A stretch of DNA of 44,333 nucleotides from Aminobacter sp. J41 (GCF_000526635.1 NZ_JAGL01000005.1:169-44501), one strand, 5' to 3'; positions 8,722-16,668 are shown, counted from the first letter of the stretch. The notes: generated by a model from the letters alone, not told the origin. Numbers and translations: made by a program.

Positions 8722-8847
8722 ATGAAGATCAAGAACTCGCTCAAGGCGCTCAAGGGCCGTCACCGCGACAATCGTTTGGTTCGCCGCAAGGGCCGCGTCT
8801 ACATCATCAACAAGACCGACCCGCGCTACAAGGCTCGTCAGGGCTAA
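8722..8847 (+). CDS. ykgO: 50S ribosomal protein L36, type B (zinc-independent)
   Basis: A 41-residue ribosomal protein that small-ORF cutoffs miss. It begins [17 protein letters not shown] and ends [13 protein letters not shown], the hallmark tail of type-B (YkgO-like) L36. There are no cysteines, so it is the zinc-free form. It is a component of the large ribosomal subunit. The gene has its own promoter and a strong terminator, so it is probably monocistronic. No Zur-type operator is obvious. Confidence 0.95.
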   Translation: MKIKNSLKALKGRHRDNRLVRRKGRVYIINKTDPRYKARQG

Positions 8848-8879
8848 TCCCCTAACGCACCTCACGCGATATTCGATTG

Positions 8880-8931
8880 ACGTTCCGCACGCTGCAGGTA
8901 GATTCCTGCGCATGCGGAACGTTTTTATTTT
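8880..8931 (+). terminator. Strong intrinsic terminator after L36, overlapping the TPR gene start
   Basis: ACGTTCCGCA (8880-8889) pairs perfectly with TGCGGAACGT (8913-8922), with an inner GCAGG/CCTGC stem (8894-8898/8905-8909) and a T-rich tail TTTTTATTTT (8922-8931). It lies 32 bases after the L36 stop. The ATG of the following TPR gene (8912) and any upstream Shine-Dalgarno-like AGGT fall inside the hairpin. Confidence 0.85.
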
Positions 8932-9505
8932 GGCCCTTGGCCTGGTGCTGGGCGCGCTGCCGGCTGGCGGTGCGCTGGCCCAGCAGTCTGGCCGGCATGC
9001 GGCAAGCCTGACGGCTGAGCAGCCGAAGGCACGGCTCGATGCGCTGTTCGCCGAGCTGAAGCGCGCCCGTGACGAGGGCACCGCCCGCAGGGTCTCCACC
9101 CGCATTCTCCAGCAGTGGTCGCAGTCGGGCAGCGCCAGCATCGATCTCCTGATGCTCTGGGCGCAGGAAGCGATGGACAGCGAGCAGAACGACGTCGCGC
9201 TCGACCTGCTCGACCAGGTGATATTGCTGGCGCCCAACTATGCTGAGGGCTGGAACCGGCGCGCGACCGTCCACTTCATGAATGGCGACTACCCGAAGGC
9301 GATGGCCGACATCGGCCGCGTGCTCGAGCTTGAGCCGCGCCATTTCGGGGCGCTTTCCGGCATGGCAACGATTCTTCGCGAGGACGACCGCAAGGAGGCA
9401 GCTATGCGCGCCTACCAGCGGCTGCTTGAGATCTATCCGATGATGCGCGAGGCGCAAACCGAACTCGGCAAGCTCGCGGACGAGCTTGCCGGGCAGGGGA
9501 TCTGA
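8912..9505 (+). CDS. Exported tetratricopeptide-repeat protein
   Basis: A 197-residue protein with an N-terminal signal peptide (hydrophobic VFILALGLVLGALPAGGALA, cleavage probably after ALA-Q) followed by helical TPR units. The clearest repeats are around residues 87-155: NDVALDLLDQVILLAPNYAE, WNRRATVHFMNGDYPKAMAD with VLELEPRH, and AMRAYQRLLEIYP. It is probably periplasmic and acts as a protein-interaction scaffold. The ATG at 8912 gives a normal signal peptide, but it has a poor ribosome binding site and lies inside the L36 terminator hairpin. Partner unknown; it is convergent with pyk. Confidence 0.85.
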   Translation: MRNVFILALGLVLGALPAGGALAQQSGRHAASLTAEQPKARLDALFAELKRARDEGTARRVSTRILQQWSQSGSASIDLLMLWAQEAMDSEQNDVALDLLDQVILLAPNYAEGWNRRATVHFMNGDYPKAMADIGRVLELEPRHFGALSGMATILREDDRKEAAMRAYQRLLEIYPMMREAQTELGKLADELAGQGI

Positions 9506-9537
9506 CTTTCAGACCGTTTGCAGGAAGAGTTGCGCCG

Positions 9538-9565
9538 GTGTCAGTTGACGAGTGTCAGTTGACGA
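9538..9565. repeat. 14-bp perfect tandem duplication at the pyk 3' end
   Basis: The unit GTGTCAGTTGACGA occurs twice in direct succession (9538-9551 and 9552-9565). The right copy contains the pyk stop codon and last codons; the left copy is just downstream of the gene and repeats a stop in the same register offset. Confidence 0.9.
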
Positions 9566-10970
9566 TGGCGATGCGCAGCATGTTGGTGGCGCCCGGCGTG
9601 CGGAGCGGCACGCCTGCCATGATGATGATGCGGTCGCCGGCCTTGGCGAAGCCTTCTTCCTTGGCGATGCGGCACGCGCGGTCGACCATGTCGTCGAGGT
9701 TGTACGCATCTTCCGTCACCACGCAGTGGATGCCCCACACCAGCGACAGCCGGCGGGTGGTCTCGGTGACGGGCGAAAGGGCGATGATCGGCAGCTGCGG
9801 GCGCTCACGCGCGGCGCGCAGGCCCGTCGCGCCCGAGGCGGTATAGGAGACGATGGCCGAGAGCTTCAGCGTCTCGCCGATCTCGCGGGCGGCAAGCGAA
9901 ATCGCATCGGCGCCCGTCGGCTCCGGCTCGGAACGCTGCGCGTTGATGATGCCGGGATAGAGCGGATCGCGCTCCACCTGCTCGGCAATGGCGTTCATCG
10001 TCGCCACGGCTTCGACCGGATAATCGCCAGCAGCAGATTCGGCCGACAGCATGATGGCGTCGGCGCCCTCGAACACGGCGATCGAGACGTCCGACACCTC
10101 GGCGCGGGTCGGCACCGGTGCGGAGATCATCGATTCCAGCATCTGGGTGGCGACCACAACCGGCTTGCCGGCCTTGCGGGCCGCGCGGGTGATCTGCTTC
10201 TGGATGCCGGGGACAGCCTCGAGCGGCATTTCCACGCCGAGATCGCCACGGGCGACCATCAGCGCGTCGGAAAGCTCGATGATTTCAGCCAAGCGGGTAA
10301 CAGCCTGCGGCTTCTCGATCTTCGAGAGCAGCAGCGCGCGACCGCGGGCGATCTTGCGGGCCTCGGCGAGGTCCTCGGGGCGCTGGATGAAGGACAGCGC
10401 GATCCAGTCGACGCCGGCATCGAGCGCCGCATCGAGGTCCTTGCGGTCCTTTGCCGTCAGTGCGCCGACCGGAAGGTCGGTATCCGGCAGGCTGACGCCC
10501 TTGCGGTCCGATATCTTGGTGCCGGAAACGACGGTGCAGACGATCTTCTTGCCATCGGCCTCCACCGCGCGCAGGCGCAGGCGCCCGTCATCGATCAGCA
10601 GATGATGGCCCGGCTGCACGGCCTTCAGGATTTCCGGATGGGGCAGGTAGACGCGGGTGGAATCGCCCGGCTTCGGGTCGTCATCCAGCGTGAAAGTCTG
10701 GCCCACGGTGAGCGTTTCCGCGCCATTGGCAAACTTGCCGACACGCAGCTTCGGGCCCTGCAGGTCCGCAAGGATGCCGATCGGCCGGCCAACCTCCCGC
10801 TCCACGTTGCGGATGCGTCCGACCAGCGTGCGCATCAGGTCGTGGTCGGCATGGCTCATGTTGATCCGGAACACGTCGGCGCCGGCTTCAAAGAGCCGCT
10901 TGATCATGTGTTCTTCAGAGGAAGCCGGGCCGAGTGTGGCGAGTATCTTGACCTTACGGCTACGTCTCAT
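9555..10970 (-). CDS. pyk: Pyruvate kinase
   Basis: A 471-residue pyruvate kinase, full length. It starts RKVKILATLGPASS and has FRINMSH with the phosphate-contacting residues, ADLQGPKLRVG, the catalytic lysine segment LLSKIEKPQAV, the metal site MVARGDLGVEMPLE, and ATQMLESMI. It converts phosphoenolpyruvate and ADP to pyruvate and ATP. The C-terminal allosteric domain is complete. The start codon overlaps the stop of the upstream DUF1036 gene (ATGA), so the two form an operon. A 473-residue antisense reading frame over this gene is a codon-usage shadow. Confidence 0.98.
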   Translation of the reverse strand: MRRSRKVKILATLGPASSEEHMIKRLFEAGADVFRINMSHADHDLMRTLVGRIRNVEREVGRPIGILADLQGPKLRVGKFANGAETLTVGQTFTLDDDPKPGDSTRVYLPHPEILKAVQPGHHLLIDDGRLRLRAVEADGKKIVCTVVSGTKISDRKGVSLPDTDLPVGALTAKDRKDLDAALDAGVDWIALSFIQRPEDLAEARKIARGRALLLSKIEKPQAVTRLAEIIELSDALMVARGDLGVEMPLEAVPGIQKQITRAARKAGKPVVVATQMLESMISAPVPTRAEVSDVSIAVFEGADAIMLSAESAAGDYPVEAVATMNAIAEQVERDPLYPGIINAQRSEPEPTGADAISLAAREIGETLKLSAIVSYTASGATGLRAARERPQLPIIALSPVTETTRRLSLVWGIHCVVTEDAYNLDDMVDRACRIAKEEGFAKAGDRIIIMAGVPLRTPGATNMLRIAIVN

Positions 10971-11479
10971 TGAGTACCTGCTCCGGTGACGGCGGGCCCG
11001 TCGTTGACGGGACCATCCGTCAGCTGGACCATCCAGCTGGACTGCTCCCGGGTGTCATATTCCTGGAAACCGGCGCGTTGGAAGCCGCGGGCAAAGCAGT
11101 CACCCGCGCCGGCAATCTTGAACTCGCGTTCGGCGACGCACATGTTGACCGGGCCGTCCCAGCGACCGCCGCGATCCGCATCCTCTGCGTAGAGGTAGTA
11201 ATAGCGCGACGAGAGCGGACCCTCGATCAGCGTCTTGCAGCTCGAAGCCTCGATGTGCCACCAGCCTTCCGTCACCCAGCCGGTGCTTGCGCGGTAGCCG
11301 ATCGCGACGCCGACGAGACTCTGCGTCGCGTTGCAAACGCGAAAATCGGCGAAAGCGGCGTTGGGCGCGGCGAGGAGTGCTCCTGCAGCGACCGTCAAGC
11401 CAAGAGTGCAAGCCGCCAGCCGCGAGCTTGCTGCGGTTGCCAAAGCCGTCCTCATCTTGTCCGCCAAAGGAATCGCCAT
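10967..11479 (-). CDS. DUF1036-family exported protein
   Basis: A 170-residue protein with an N-terminal hydrophobic signal (LAACTLGLTVAAGALLAAPNAAFA, read with preceding basic residues) and then one DUF1036 domain: FRVCNATQSLVGVAIGYR, WVTEGWWHIEASSCKTL and YYYLYAEDADRGGRW are typical. Cysteines at FRVCN, SSCKT, NMCVA and GDCFA may form disulfides after export. The ATG at 11479 has AGAGG about 6 bases upstream; the longer reading from 11512 has no site. DUF1036 is found almost only in alphaproteobacteria next to pyk and has no established function. It overlaps pyk by 4 bases and is probably transcribed first. Confidence 0.88.
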   Translation of the reverse strand: MAIPLADKMRTALATAASSRLAACTLGLTVAAGALLAAPNAAFADFRVCNATQSLVGVAIGYRASTGWVTEGWWHIEASSCKTLIEGPLSSRYYYLYAEDADRGGRWDGPVNMCVAEREFKIAGAGDCFARGFQRAGFQEYDTREQSSWMVQLTDGPVNDGPAVTGAGTQ

Positions 11480-11678
11480 GCTGAGCCTCTTTTCGAAGAA
11501 CTGCCGCGACATGTCAACGCGTGGGCGCGGCTAATCGAAACGATTAGACTTACCGGATCTGACGCATTTGTGGCCTGATACTGCCTGACCTCAACAGACC
11601 TCCTCCGTGCGCCATTGCATGCTGGCCTGCTTCGTGGAACACAGTTGCGCCATTCGCCTATGGAACGACTGATTTCTC

Positions 11679-12494
11679 ATGACGCGCGACTCACTTTTCG
11701 CCCCCTTTGAGCTGATCGACGGGGACAGGACCAGGGGGCTGGTTCTCGTGGCCGACCACGCCGGGCGAGAGCTTCCCGAACAGTACGGTGATCTCGGCCT
11801 GCCGGCCAGCGAGTTCGACCGGCACATCGCCTATGACATCGGCGTCGAGGGCGTTACACGCGCGCTGGCGAAGCTTTTGGGCGTTCCCGCGGTGATGGCG
11901 CGTTTCTCTCGCCTGCTGATCGATCCGAACCGTGGGGAGGACGACCCGACGCTGATCCGCCAGCTCTATGACGGCACCATCATCCCGGCGAACTACCCGC
12001 TGAACGAGGAAGAGCGCCAGCGGCGGATCGAAAACTACTACCGGCCCTATCAACAGGCGGTGGGCTCAGTGATCGCCTCGGTGGCCGAGGCAACGGGAGC
12101 TGCGCCCTTCGTCTTCTCCGTCCACTCCTTCACGCCGTTCATGCAGGGCCGGGCGCGGCCGTGGCACGCGGGCGTGCTTTGGGATTCCGATCCGCGCGCG
12201 GTGCAGCCGCTGATCGAGCTGCTATCGGCTTGGCCGGGGCTCATTGTCGGTGACAATGAGCCCTATGACGGGGCGCTGCGCGGCGACACCATGTACCGCC
12301 ACTGCATCGTCAACGGCTATGCGCACGCGCTGCTGGAGATCCGCCAGGACCTGATTGCCGACGAGAACGGCCAGCTCGAATGGGCAGAGCGGCTTGCCCC
12401 TATGCTTGAATCGATCAACGCCATGGCCGATATCCATGAGGTACGCCAGTACGGCTCGCGCACCGGGCCGCTGACGAGGGAGATGAACCGATGA
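11679..12494 (+). CDS. N-formylglutamate amidohydrolase family protein
   Basis: A 271-residue protein of the N-formylglutamate amidohydrolase family, a zinc hydrolase fold related to carboxypeptidases. Visible family segments are LVLVADHAGRELPEQYGDLG near the start, HIAYDIGVEGVTRALAKLL, ARFSRLLIDPNRG and FVFSVHSFTPFM. HutG-like members release formate from N-formylglutamate in histidine breakdown, but no hut genes are nearby, so the real substrate is uncertain. Its stop overlaps the start of the DUF1244 gene (ATGA), showing an operon. Confidence 0.85.
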   Translation: MTRDSLFAPFELIDGDRTRGLVLVADHAGRELPEQYGDLGLPASEFDRHIAYDIGVEGVTRALAKLLGVPAVMARFSRLLIDPNRGEDDPTLIRQLYDGTIIPANYPLNEEERQRRIENYYRPYQQAVGSVIASVAEATGAAPFVFSVHSFTPFMQGRARPWHAGVLWDSDPRAVQPLIELLSAWPGLIVGDNEPYDGALRGDTMYRHCIVNGYAHALLEIRQDLIADENGQLEWAERLAPMLESINAMADIHEVRQYGSRTGPLTREMNR

Positions 12495-12799
12495 CCGAGC
12501 TGACTGAAGAGCAGAAGCGGGATCTTGAGGCGGCAGCATTCCGCCGGCTGGTGGCGCATCTTCGCGAGCGCACCGACGTGCAGAACATCGACCTGATGAA
12601 CCTTGCGGGCTTCTGCCGCAACTGCCTCTCCAACTGGTACCGCGAGGCAGCCGAGGCCTCCGGCATCGCGCTCGACAAGGAGACGTCGCGGGAAATCATC
12701 TACGGCATGCCCTACGACGAGTGGCGCGCGCGCTACCAGACCGAGGCTTCGCCGGACAAGCAGGCGGCGTTCGAGAAGAGCCGGCCAAAAGACCATTGA
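12491..12799 (+). CDS. DUF1244 (SMc04008-like) conserved protein
   Basis: A 102-residue protein of the DUF1244 family, known from Sinorhizobium structural genomics. The signature is LMNLAGFCRNCLSNWYREAA (about residues 35-54), with two cysteines in FCRNC, followed by IIYGMPYDEWRARYQ. It overlaps the amidohydrolase gene by 4 bases. It is soluble and mostly helical; the function has not been shown. The cysteine pair could bind a metal, which is a guess. Confidence 0.9.
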   Translation: MTELTEEQKRDLEAAAFRRLVAHLRERTDVQNIDLMNLAGFCRNCLSNWYREAAEASGIALDKETSREIIYGMPYDEWRARYQTEASPDKQAAFEKSRPKDH

Positions 12800-12899
12800 T
12801 TCTTCGCGCCGCGTGGGGCAACGAAACCGCATCCCTCTAAGCGGCGCGACTCTGTTGCGCCCATGTCCCCCCTGAACGAACATCACTGCTGGAGTTACG

Positions 12900-13160
12900 A
12901 TGTCAGACGAAATCACCGGAAGCAGCCAGACCGTTGCCGCAGGCCAGCTGCGTGCCTTCATCGAGCGCATCGAACGCCTCGAGGAAGAGAAGAAGACGAT
13001 CTCCGACGACATCAAGGACGTCTATGCCGAGGCTAAAGGCACGGGCTTCGACACCAAGGCGATGCGCACCATCATCCGACTGCGCAAGAAGGACCAAGCC
13101 GAGCGTGAGGAAGAAGAGGCAATGCTCGATCTCTACCTCTCGGCACTGGGCATGATCTAA
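12900..13160 (+). CDS. gapR: GapR nucleoid-associated protein (DUF2312)
   Basis: An 86-residue protein of the DUF2312 family. The core [20 protein letters not shown] followed by [20 protein letters not shown] and [20 protein letters not shown] matches GapR of Caulobacter, a small coiled-coil clamp that binds overtwisted AT-rich DNA ahead of polymerases and stimulates topoisomerases. The acidic N-terminus and full helical region are intact. It lies 100 bases after the DUF1244 gene and is followed by a clear terminator. The name is assigned by family; the role in this organism is inferred. Confidence 0.92.
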   Translation: MSDEITGSSQTVAAGQLRAFIERIERLEEEKKTISDDIKDVYAEAKGTGFDTKAMRTIIRLRKKDQAEREEEEAMLDLYLSALGMI

Positions 13161-13182
13161 TCTTATCCGATATTACCACTGC

Positions 13183-13216
13183 AAAAGGAGCGCGCGGGAA
13201 ACCGGCGCTCCTTTTT
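13183..13216 (+). terminator. Intrinsic terminator after gapR
   Basis: AAAAGGAGCGC pairs with GCGCTCCTTTTT around a short GCGGGAAACCG loop region, 22 bases after the gapR stop. The run of five T makes this a good rho-independent terminator. Confidence 0.85.
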
Positions 13217-13326
13217 CGTTGGTTGCGGATTTGTGGACTGCGCGATGGCCTTCTCCTGACTTCTGTTGCCTGTCTTGGACTTCCAGCTAGGATCAGCCGC
13301 GAGCCAGGACTATCGGGAGGAGTTAT

Positions 13327-14388
13327 ATGGCACGGCTACGGATCGCCATCGCAGGATTTGGGCTGATGGGGCGCGAGCATGCGCGGCTCATTCGCCGGCA
13401 TCCGGATACGGAACTCGTGGGCGTTGCGGATCCCGCTCCCGATGCGGCCGCGGCAGTCGCGGCATTCGATGTGCCGCACTTTGCCGATTACCGCGAGATG
13501 ATGGACGCGACGAAGCCCGACGGCGTCGTCGTCGCCCTGCCGAACCATCTCCACCTCGAGGCCGGGCTCGAGGTAGTGAAGCGGAAGATCCCGCTCTTCA
13601 TGGAAAAGCCGGTCACTGCCACGATCGCCGAGGGGCTGAAGCTGGTCGAGGCGGCGGAGGCAACCGGCGTTCCCATGATGGTGGGGCATCATCGGCGCCA
13701 CGCTTCCGACATCCGCCAGGCGCGGCAGATCATCGAGAGCGGCCGGCTGGGTCGCATCCTTGCCGTCAACGGTCTGTGGCTCACCAAGAAGCCGCTCGAT
13801 TATTTCGATACTGCGTGGCGCCGCGAGCCCGGCGGCGGGCCGTTGCTGATCAACCTCATCCACGACATCGACGTGCTGCGTTATCTCTGCGGTGATATCG
13901 AAAGCGTGCAGGCGGTCTCCAACAATTCCGCGCGCGGCTTTGCCGTCGAGGACACGGCCGCCGTGATCCTCAAGTTCGAGAGCGGAGCGCTCGGCAGCTT
14001 TCTGCTCAGCGACGCGGTGCCGTCCCCTTACGTCTGGGACATGGCGGCCAAACAGGCGCTCTACCTCGCGCACCAGCCGGGCGACTGCTACGTGATTGGC
14101 GGCGAGCGTGGCACGCTCGCGGTGCCGACCCTGCATGTGTGGACTCACGAGAACGATGGGGACTGGCGCCACCCGCTACAGCGGACCCATCTCGGCGGCC
14201 TGCAGCACGATTGCTACCTCGCGCAAGTCGATGATCTGGTCTCTGTCATCCGCAGCGGTACCAAGCCTGTCGTCGATGGCATGGACGGACTGCGCACACT
14301 AGCAACCGTTGCCGCGGTGGCAAAGGCGGCAGAGGGAGGGGCAGCGGTCACGGTGGCGGAGATGCTGACGCCGGAGGCTGACAGCTGA
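13327..14388 (+). CDS. Gfo/Idh/MocA-family NAD(P)-dependent oxidoreductase
   Basis: A 353-residue two-domain oxidoreductase. The Rossmann half starts RIAIAGFGLMGREHARLI with a GxGxxG-type nucleotide loop; PNHLHLEAGLEV and FMEKPVTATIAEG (with the family's EKP lysine at about residue 98) mark the active site; the C-terminal GFO/IDH sheet domain carries GGGPLLINLIHDIDVLRYLC, where the His/Asp pair is typical. Members act on sugars, inositols and related polyols. It is monocistronic, convergent with the FAD oxidoreductase at 14509-15957, and GGGAGG lies just upstream of its ATG. The substrate is not readable. Confidence 0.9.
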   Translation: MARLRIAIAGFGLMGREHARLIRRHPDTELVGVADPAPDAAAAVAAFDVPHFADYREMMDATKPDGVVVALPNHLHLEAGLEVVKRKIPLFMEKPVTATIAEGLKLVEAAEATGVPMMVGHHRRHASDIRQARQIIESGRLGRILAVNGLWLTKKPLDYFDTAWRREPGGGPLLINLIHDIDVLRYLCGDIESVQAVSNNSARGFAVEDTAAVILKFESGALGSFLLSDAVPSPYVWDMAAKQALYLAHQPGDCYVIGGERGTLAVPTLHVWTHENDGDWRHPLQRTHLGGLQHDCYLAQVDDLVSVIRSGTKPVVDGMDGLRTLATVAAVAKAAEGGAAVTVAEMLTPEADS

Positions 14389-14458
14389 GGCAAGCAAATG
14401 AGCGAGAAGAGCGATCAGGAACGGGACGTTCGCGTTCGCGCTAGGCGAGTATGGATCG

Positions 14459-14488
14459 GGAGGAGCGTCGGGTGACCGGCGCTCCTCC
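14459..14488. terminator. Bidirectional terminator-like hairpin between convergent genes
   Basis: GGAGGAGCG (14459-14467) pairs with CGCTCCTCC (14480-14488), leaving a 12-base interior that can partly pair. It lies between the Gfo/Idh gene and the convergent FAD oxidoreductase. The T-run is weak on both sides. Confidence 0.6.
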
Positions 14489-14508
14489 TGCTTTGACCCC
14501 GCGTGCGA

Positions 14509-15957
14509 TCAGGCTGCTGCGACGGTACCTGCTTCGCGGACGAAGGCGCCCTGCTTGCGCAAGGTGGCCTGGAGTTCCGTGATGTCGACGTTGCGGGGCT
14601 GAACGCCGCGATTGGCCGCAATGCCTGCCGCGACGCCCGCCGCATGTCCCGTCAGCCAGCACTGCGGAATCTCGCGCATGAAGCCATGGCTGTTGGCGTC
14701 GCAGGAAACGTGCCGGCCGGCAGCAAGCAGGCCGTCGAGGCGGGCGGGTACGAGTGCGCCATAGGGCACCGAGATCACCGGGAACTTTGGCGAGACGGAC
14801 GGGCTGACGCCGACCTCGTCGGGAAGCGCGACGCCCGAACTCCACTGGCCACGCTCGATGCGGCCGGCACCGGCAAGCCGGCGGGTGTGGCGCACGCCGA
14901 GCTGCGGCGCGCTGAGCAGCATGTAGGCGTTCTGGAAGCCAGGCGCGTTCTTGCGGAAGAACTCGCAGTGCGACTGCATGAAGCGGTGCGAGCGGATCTC
15001 GACCTCGGTGATGTCGTCGACGTTGAGCGCCGACAGCCCCGACTGGCGCGGCCCGAGGAACAGGGCGATGTCGTTGCGCCAGGAGACGTACGGCGTCTGG
15101 AAGAAGCCGAGCGCCTCGCGACCCATGCGGTTGAACTCGGCGAATGCCTCCTCCTGCTCGCCGCGGAATTTCAGCCAGGTCTCCATGTCGACGCCGCCCA
15201 GCATGAAGCCGGTGTTCATCGAGTGGTGCACGTCGCCTTCTTCGATGTCGGTGTCGAAGCCGGCGCCGGCGCGGGCGAAGATGTCGCCGTCGCCGGTGCA
15301 GTCGACCACAACCTTCGCCATAAGCGCCTGCCGGCCTTCCTTGCTCTCGAAGATGACGCCCTTGACCGCGCCTTCCTCGACGATCGGCACTGCCGCCCAA
15401 GAGTGGAAGACAATGCGGCAGCCGGCCTCGATCAACAGTTCCTGCGAGGTGAGCTTCAGCCGCTCGGGGTCGATGGTCGGCGCCCAGGTGACGATGCCAT
15501 GGAAGGCGGAGGTGCGCAGGCGCCAGTATTTTGCCAGAGCTTCATCCTTCACGCCCCACAGCGAACGGTCGGGGCCGGCCTTGCCCTCAGGCGGCAGGCG
15601 GTCGAGCACCTCCTCGGCAAAGCCGCGGATGACGAGGTTGCCTTGCCAGTCGGTCATCCGGTCGATCCAGATGACGACGCCGCCGGTCGAAAGGCCGCCG
15701 AGGTGATTGTAGCGTTCCATGACGACGACGTCGGCACCGGTTCGGGCAGCCGCCAGAGCTGCCGCCGTGCCGGCCGGACCGCCGCCGACGACGAGCACGT
15801 CGCACTTGTGGTAGACCGGCACTTCCCGGGCGGGCTCGGCGACCGTGCCTTCACCATTGCGGCGCGGGAAGATGTAGCGGTGCGACTCAAAGATGTCCGA
15901 GGAAAGGAAACGGTCCTCGTTCTGGCGGATCTCCCGCACGACTGGCGTATCGTTCAT
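14509..15957 (-). CDS. FAD-dependent oxidoreductase (FAD_oxidored, pfam12831-like)
   Basis: A 482-residue flavoprotein. The FAD-binding Rossmann motif CDVLVVGGGPAGTAAALAAA is near residue 55, followed by ERYNHLGGLSTGG (FAD ribose and isoalloxazine contacts), VVDCTGDGDIFARAG and a C-terminal SHGFMREIPQCWLTGHAAGV. The ATG at 15957 has GGGAGGGAG upstream and is preferred over the one at 16020. Family members oxidise or reduce diverse small molecules; the approximately 50-residue leader before the Rossmann fold is unusual but has no export signal. It is convergent with the Gfo/Idh gene. Substrate unknown. Confidence 0.85.
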   Translation of the reverse strand: MNDTPVVREIRQNEDRFLSSDIFESHRYIFPRRNGEGTVAEPAREVPVYHKCDVLVVGGGPAGTAAALAAARTGADVVVMERYNHLGGLSTGGVVIWIDRMTDWQGNLVIRGFAEEVLDRLPPEGKAGPDRSLWGVKDEALAKYWRLRTSAFHGIVTWAPTIDPERLKLTSQELLIEAGCRIVFHSWAAVPIVEEGAVKGVIFESKEGRQALMAKVVVDCTGDGDIFARAGAGFDTDIEEGDVHHSMNTGFMLGGVDMETWLKFRGEQEEAFAEFNRMGREALGFFQTPYVSWRNDIALFLGPRQSGLSALNVDDITEVEIRSHRFMQSHCEFFRKNAPGFQNAYMLLSAPQLGVRHTRRLAGAGRIERGQWSSGVALPDEVGVSPSVSPKFPVISVPYGALVPARLDGLLAAGRHVSCDANSHGFMREIPQCWLTGHAAGVAAGIAANRGVQPRNVDITELQATLRKQGAFVREAGTVAAA

Positions 15958-16251
15958 GAATGTCTCCCTCCCGTCTGGCCCGCCTGGGCCGTCCTCGAGG
16001 GGGAACTTATTCAGGAACACTCCCCTGCGGAACGGGGAATTTCAGGCGCAGAGTTTTCGCGGAACGCGAAAGGCGGAGCAATGGGAGTAGGTGGGTAGGG
16101 GGCCAAGGGGACGGGGGCTTAGGGGGTTAGGGGATTAAGAGAAGGCGGAAGTGGTTCCGGCGAGTTGTCATCAACACAGCCACGCTAACCGGAACGCTCC
16201 ACTTGGGTTCAAAGGTATTGGGCTTCCTGTTGTAGGCTGAGTTCCGTCACG

Positions 16252-16309
16252 CCCCCTCCACCATGCTTCGCATGGTCCCCCTCCCCCACTTCGTAGGGGA
16301 GGATCCTGC
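16252..16309 (+). repeat. Palindromic intergenic repeat, copy 1
   Basis: CCCCCTCCACC, then a small hairpin (ACCATGC-TTC-GCATGGT, 16260-16276), then CCCCCTCCCCCA and a second imperfect hairpin ending AGGGGAGGATCC. The same order occurs in reverse complement at 16423-16475. Confidence 0.75.
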
Positions 16310-16422
16310 GGCGTGCCGGTGGATGCGCTGAGAACAATCGAAATGGTCGATGAAGAAGCGCAGCATCTCTGAGTGGGCTTGCGTTCGTGATTGGGCTCAA
16401 CGTTTCTGAGGGCTGCGGCCTC

Positions 16423-16475
16423 GGATCCTCCCCCATTTATGGGGGAGGGGAACCGCCGAAGGCGGTGGAGGGGGC
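16423..16475 (-). repeat. Palindromic intergenic repeat, copy 2 (inverted)
   Basis: Read on the minus strand, this is CCCCCTCCACC, a hairpin with CTTCG in its centre (ACCGCCTTCGGCGGT), then CCCCTCCCCCA and a second hairpin ending GGGGGAGGATCC. It matches copy 1 in layout, with compensating changes in the stems. Confidence 0.75.
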
Positions 16476-16519
16476 TGCTGGGTGCGGGCGTTTCCGGATG
16501 CTGGGCGACGGAAACCAGC

Positions 16520-16535
16520 GGGGGGGGGGGGGGGG
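16520..16535 (+). repeat. Homopolymer of 16 G
   Basis: An uninterrupted run of 16 G lies in the gene-free region, downstream of the yncE-like gene's 3' end. It may be slippage-prone or a sequencing/assembly weak point; it is not in a promoter that can be recognised. Confidence 0.9.
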
Positions 16536-16573
16536 CTTTCCTCACGCGAGTGGCCATGCCCGGAAAAGCAAAT

Positions 16574-16591
16574 GGGGCGCCGAGGCGCCCC
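16574..16591 (-). terminator. Hairpin, possible terminator of the YncE-like gene
   Basis: GGGGCGCC and GGCGCCCC form a perfect 8-bp stem with a 2-base centre, about 78 bases beyond the stop of the minus-strand YncE-like gene. A T-rich stretch (complement of AAAAGCAAA) follows on the minus strand, fitting a terminator. Confidence 0.6.
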
Positions 16592-16668
16592 GCGTATCCG
16601 TGAGAAGATGGTCTGTTTAGGAGTTGCTGACGGCGCCGGTCGGGCTATGTTTCCCCGCCGATTGGCGT

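Larger units (their letters stand above)
15958..16668. other. 711-bp gene-free region with repeats
   Basis: No credible gene is seen. The left part (16080-16140) is G-rich with repeated GGGG runs and GGGGTTAGGGG-like stretches. An imperfect inverted repeat, AAGTGGTTCCGG near 16150 and CCGGAACGCTCCACTT near 16190, follows. Then come two inverted copies of a palindromic element (16252-16309 and 16423-16475), a run of 16 G (16520-16535) and a terminator-like hairpin (16574-16591). Confidence 0.8.

Noticed and set aside
9552-10973. A 473-codon open frame on the plus strand opposite pyk
   Set aside because: It mirrors a highly conserved pyruvate kinase codon for codon, is rich in Arg/His/Gly/Asp repeats typical of GC-rich antisense shadows, and has no recognisable domain.
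16310-16422. Sequence between the two palindromic repeats as a small gene
   Set aside because: No ribosome binding site with a plausible start and no recognisable protein; readings run through the repeats themselves.
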